From positions 1 to 16,634 of the forward strand of contig JBEGQX010000205.1 in assembly GCA_041180805.1 (NCBI GenBank): a stretch of 16,634 nucleotides of DNA, given 5' to 3'. The translations under genes and the position numbers were made by a program. Of this stretch, positions 14,364-16,634 are shown piece after piece. Positions within the stretch are counted from its first letter, which is position 1. Each line of letters starts with the position of its first letter. The notes under the pieces are model-generated. The model did no database searches and had not been told where the DNA came from. It saw only the letters and a list, made by a program, of their open reading frames with translations. Source of the DNA: JBEGQX01 sp041180805. GTDB lineage: Bacteria > Planctomycetota > Planctomycetia > Gemmatales > Gemmataceae.

Positions 14364-14420
14364 GCAAGTTCGTAATGGCTCAAAATATGTTGTAGTATCA
14401 ACTTTCAAGGAACATAAATC

Positions 14421-15524
14421 ATGAAACCCATTCGCTTCATCATGTTGGGTGGCTTTCTGGGCGCAGGCAAAACCACTTCCATGGGCAGGTTGGCCAAACA
14501 TTTTCAGGATCAGGGATTAAAAGTGGGTCTGGTAACTAACGATCAGGCCGTGGATTTGGTGGATACTCATACCCTGAGGGAACAGGGCTTTAAGGTGGAG
14601 GAGGTCGCTGGCGCATGCTTCTGCTGCAAATTTGACGACCTTGTGGAAAAAGTCGGCAAACTGGGTGCCCAGGAATTACCCGATATTATTCTGGCGGAAC
14701 CCGTGGGCAGTTGCACCGATTTGGTTGCCACCGTGGTGGCACCGCTGAAGGATCTTTATGGCAAAACGGTTTCCGTTTCCCCCTATGCAGTTTTATTTAA
14801 GCCGAGCCATGGTCTTAGAATTCTTCGAAAGGAATCTTCGGGTTTTTCCCCCAAGGCTGCTTACATCTTTGAAAAGCAACTTGAGGAAGCCGACATTATC
14901 GTCATCAACCGGGTGGACGAAATGGCTCCCGGTGAGGTTGCAGAGGTCATAGCTCTGGTGAAGTCGAAATTTCCAGGTGTGCCGGTGCTGCCCGTATCCG
15001 CAAAAACAGGTAAGGGCATGGAAGCCCTTATCGAGGCCCTTTCTCTGGAGGGAAATTTCGGCAAGCGCATTCTTGACATCGATTACGACACCTATGCCGA
15101 GGGTGAAGCCGAGTTAGGCTGGATGAACAGCAACATGCAGTTCAGCAGTAATGAGGAATTCCCGCTGGATGATGTGCTTCTGGAAGTTGTTGGGGAGATG
15201 CAAAAAGAATTATCCGGACAGGGTGCCGAGGTTGCCCACTTGAAAGCCATTGGTTTGTGGGAAGGTTTCTTTGGTGTGGCCAACCTGGTGAACAGCGAAG
15301 GTAAGCCACAGCTTTCACTTCCTTCCAATGCCCGGGCAAGCGAAATTTCCCTGATCATTAACGCTCGGGTGGCCATTGATCCTGCAATTTTAAAGGATAT
15401 TTCCAGCAAGGTGGTTGGCAGGATTGCGGAAAAGCGCAAAGCGGTTGCCACGGCGGAAAAGACCCAAAGCTTCAGGCCGGGCAGGCCGACCCCAACCCAT
15501 CGTTATGCCGCTGTCAAAGGATGA
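14421..15524 (+). CDS. CobW/HypB/UreG-type (G3E) GTPase, putative metallochaperone
   Basis: A 367-residue P-loop GTPase. Walker A is GFLGAGKTT (11-19). The metal-binding CxCC motif appears as CFCC (66-69). A switch-like LAEPVGSC (91-98) follows. The guanine-specificity motif is NRVD (163-166) rather than the usual NKxD. The C-terminal part (about 230-367) has no CobW_C motif that I recognise and ends in a basic tail. G3E proteins use GTP hydrolysis to insert Zn, Co or Ni into target enzymes; the metal cannot be told here and no target gene is adjacent. AAGGA lies 10 nt before ATG 14421. Codon use again matches the rest of the window, so this gene is outside the accessory stretch before it. 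Confidence 0.9.
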   Translation: MKPIRFIMLGGFLGAGKTTSMGRLAKHFQDQGLKVGLVTNDQAVDLVDTHTLREQGFKVEEVAGACFCCKFDDLVEKVGKLGAQELPDIILAEPVGSCTDLVATVVAPLKDLYGKTVSVSPYAVLFKPSHGLRILRKESSGFSPKAAYIFEKQLEEADIIVINRVDEMAPGEVAEVIALVKSKFPGVPVLPVSAKTGKGMEALIEALSLEGNFGKRILDIDYDTYAEGEAELGWMNSNMQFSSNEEFPLDDVLLEVVGEMQKELSGQGAEVAHLKAIGLWEGFFGVANLVNSEGKPQLSLPSNARASEISLIINARVAIDPAILKDISSKVVGRIAEKRKAVATAEKTQSFRPGRPTPTHRYAAVKG

Positions 15525-15529
15525 TTGAT

Positions 15530-15590
15530 GTAGGTTCGAGGTACACCTCGCCCGAAGGGAAGAAACGGTCGGGATATATCCCGACCCTAC
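15530..15590. repeat. REP pair (BIME), copy A, upstream of the RAYT gene
   Basis: A 61-bp unit made of two hairpins. The first is CGAGGT/ACCTCG with a 2-nt loop; the second is the perfect palindrome GGTCGGGATATATCCCGACC. Each outer end carries GTAGG on its own strand, the GTAG foot typical of REP sequences. It matches copy C (16291-16351) at 57 of 61 positions, with the last 33 identical. Confidence 0.85.
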
Positions 15591-15629
15591 AGGAACCTTG
15601 GAAAGGCCCTGATACCTGGGGATGATTAT

Positions 15630-15656
15630 GTAGGTTCTAGGTACACCTCGACCGAA
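15630..15656 (+). repeat. Half REP unit, copy B
   Basis: It repeats only the first hairpin half of copy A (GTAGGTTC, then GGTACACCTCG, then ACCGAA). The flank GATGATT-ATG before the GTAGG is also shared with copy A. The second hairpin is missing. Confidence 0.75.
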
Positions 15657-15745
15657 TGTGTTATCCCTTTTGAATATCCCTCTTTCACATCCGGATTTTA
15701 GGATTATTAATATACAGAAGTAAAAAAGTAAATTAAGATGGTGGC

Positions 15746-16294
15746 ATGGATATTCAACCTGTTCGAAAGCTGGTTCGTTTAAAGGATTTTGATTACAGAC
15801 AGTCCGGATTATATTTTTTGACCATATGTTCTTTTCGGCGATCCATGATTTTTGGTCAAATTAAAAACAATCAATTGGAAGCAAGCCTTCTGGGACAATT
15901 GGTTCGTGAATGTTGGGAAGAAATCCCCAGTCATTTCCCATTTGTTCAATTGGATGCCTTTGTGGTAATGCCTAATCATCTTCATGGGATTATAGGGTTT
16001 GTATCAGAAAAAAGCCCAAATGAATTAATCGTTCAGGGTCGTTCAAAAAAAGGCAGCCTTGGATCGGTAGTTGGGTCATTCAAAGCAGCAGTGTCGAGGG
16101 TTTATCGTGCTAACAATAAGGTTAATAATCCGCAAATTTGGCAGAGAGGGTATTTCGAACATGTGATCCGCAATGAAAATGCTTTAGATAGGATCAGGGA
16201 ATACATAGTTGAAAATCCATATCGCTGGGATATGGACCAAGATAATCCAGAAGCGAAGAAATCGGATGCGAATTTTGTTGGCAAAATGTTGTAG
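15746..16294 (+). CDS. REP-associated tyrosine transposase (RAYT, Y1 family)
   Basis: A 182-residue single-domain HUH nuclease related to IS200 TnpA. Visible motifs are YFLTICSF (23-30), the metal-binding HUH as MPNHLHGII (His78, His80), IWQRGYFEHVIRNE (131-144) and the helix with the catalytic tyrosine, REYIVENP (Tyr153). RAYTs cut and join single-stranded REP sequences at a GTAG foot and are thought to spread REPs through the genome. This gene is flanked by REP copies A and B upstream and C downstream, a complete REPtron layout. Its TAG stop lies inside the GTAGGG foot of copy C. The start ATG 15746 has only a poor ribosome site, which fits low expression. The gene is intact. Confidence 0.93.
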   Translation: MDIQPVRKLVRLKDFDYRQSGLYFLTICSFRRSMIFGQIKNNQLEASLLGQLVRECWEEIPSHFPFVQLDAFVVMPNHLHGIIGFVSEKSPNELIVQGRSKKGSLGSVVGSFKAAVSRVYRANNKVNNPQIWQRGYFEHVIRNENALDRIREYIVENPYRWDMDQDNPEAKKSDANFVGKML

Positions 16295-16351
16295 GGTCGA
16301 GGTAAACCTCGACCGAAAGGAAGAAACGGTCGGGATATATCCCGACCCTAC
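16291..16351. repeat. REP pair (BIME), copy C, downstream of the RAYT gene
   Basis: GGTCGAGGT-AA-ACCTCGACC forms a 9-bp hairpin, then comes a 13-nt linker and then the palindrome GGTCGGGATATATCCCGACC. Both outer ends read GTAGGGTCG on their own strands and can pair with each other. It contains the RAYT stop (16292-16294) and the stop of the minus-strand gene (16348-16350). Confidence 0.9.
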
Positions 16352-16634
16352 TTGGACGGTAATTGGTAGAGGCTGTCTTCCTGGGTCGCTTCCAGTGTGT
16401 ACTGGATGTTCTTGATATCCGCGATCTTGTTGCCTCCCAGTAATTGCGCTTCGCTGGTGGGCATTTTGACCGGGCCAAAAGATTTGTAGTCGGAGAAGAG
16501 CGTTCCTTTGAGGACATCCACGCCAGACTGCTTGCTTTTTCTTTCAGCCTTGGAGAGAAGGCCGGTGATTTTGTCAAAATAAAGTGAAACCTCGGTACCC
16601 CCTTGGATGGAAGCTTTAACACCCTTGACTGCAG
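16348..16634 (-). CDS. C-terminal part of a LolA-like/secreted-type hypothetical protein, 5' end off window
   Basis: The last 94 residues of a minus-strand gene entering from the right edge. The frame GCA GTC AAG from 16632 is open to TAG 16348-16350. The segment has alternating strands: VSLYFDKITGLLSKAER, then GTLFSDYKSFGPVKMPTS, then KIADIKNIQYTLEAT, ending DSLYQLPSK. This 'YFDxxTGLL...DYKxxxxVKMP' pattern resembles outer-membrane-lipoprotein-sorting-like (LolA/LolB-fold) proteins that form paralog families in planctomycetes. That is a by-eye resemblance. Its stop is provided by the REP foot, so the last residues may have been changed by REP insertion. Confidence 0.75.
   Translation of the reverse strand, partial: AVKGVKASIQGGTEVSLYFDKITGLLSKAERKSKQSGVDVLKGTLFSDYKSFGPVKMPTSEAQLLGGNKIADIKNIQYTLEATQEDSLYQLPSK

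Larger units (their letters stand above)
14128..14420. other. 293-bp region before the CobW gene, with tiny ORFs and a hairpin
   Basis: GACCC/GGGTC (14135-14150, 6-nt loop) lies 8 nt after the preceding stop and may be a terminator, although no T-run follows directly. The rest is AT-rich and holds only the two tiny hydrophobic ORFs listed separately. No clear promoter for the CobW gene is visible. Confidence 0.35.

Noticed and set aside
16292..16366. Amber readthrough of the RAYT by the CUA tRNA-like gene
   Set aside because: The open frame beyond the TAG is simply REP sequence and ends at another TAG. Nothing suggests the extension is functional.

Overview
The window most likely comes from a planctomycete. 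This is inferred from gene content: a formylglycine sulfatase, a fused serine hydrolase-NamZ murein enzyme, an MgtE with a periplasmic insert, a CobW-type GTPase and a REP/RAYT pair. No rRNA or other phylogenetic marker is present. Most genes have clear Shine-Dalgarno sites, and several start codons were moved from the longest possible ORF on that basis.

Layout. 1-1661 (minus): 3'-truncated murein hydrolase fusion, divergent from a secreted sulfatase (1786-3204). 3251-4009 (minus): a Rieske ferredoxin-like gene followed by a small ArsC-family gene that reads through an in-frame UGA in a UxxC motif, with a SECIS-like hairpin just downstream; I interpret it as a selenoprotein. 4079-7116 (plus): a compact run of a CYTH phosphatase/cyclase-family gene, panC (ATGA overlap) and mgtE. 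7292-7756 (minus): a DUF2203-like gene with a good intrinsic terminator. 8039-8878 (plus): an M50 intramembrane protease. 9023-11995 (plus): a three-gene MlaE-MlaF-MlaD lipid-transport operon. 12083-13275 (plus): an ArsR-aquaglyceroporin pair with its own promoter, resembling the arsR-aqpS metalloid arrangement.

13276-14420 looks like an accessory insert. It holds a tRNA-like sequence with anticodon CUA behind a near-consensus promoter, an unrecognised 159-residue gene and two tiny hydrophobic ORFs. After this come a CobW/G3E GTPase (14421-15524) and a REP-associated tyrosine transposase (15746-16294) flanked by its own REP/BIME repeats. The downstream repeat supplies the stop codons of both convergent genes. 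The right edge holds the C-terminal part of a secreted-type protein on the minus strand.

The points most worth checking are the selenoprotein with its SECIS, the CUA tRNA-like gene, the ArsR C-terminal Cys pair with its candidate operator, and the REP/RAYT unit. The window encodes none of the selenocysteine machinery, so recoding is inferred from the sequence context.
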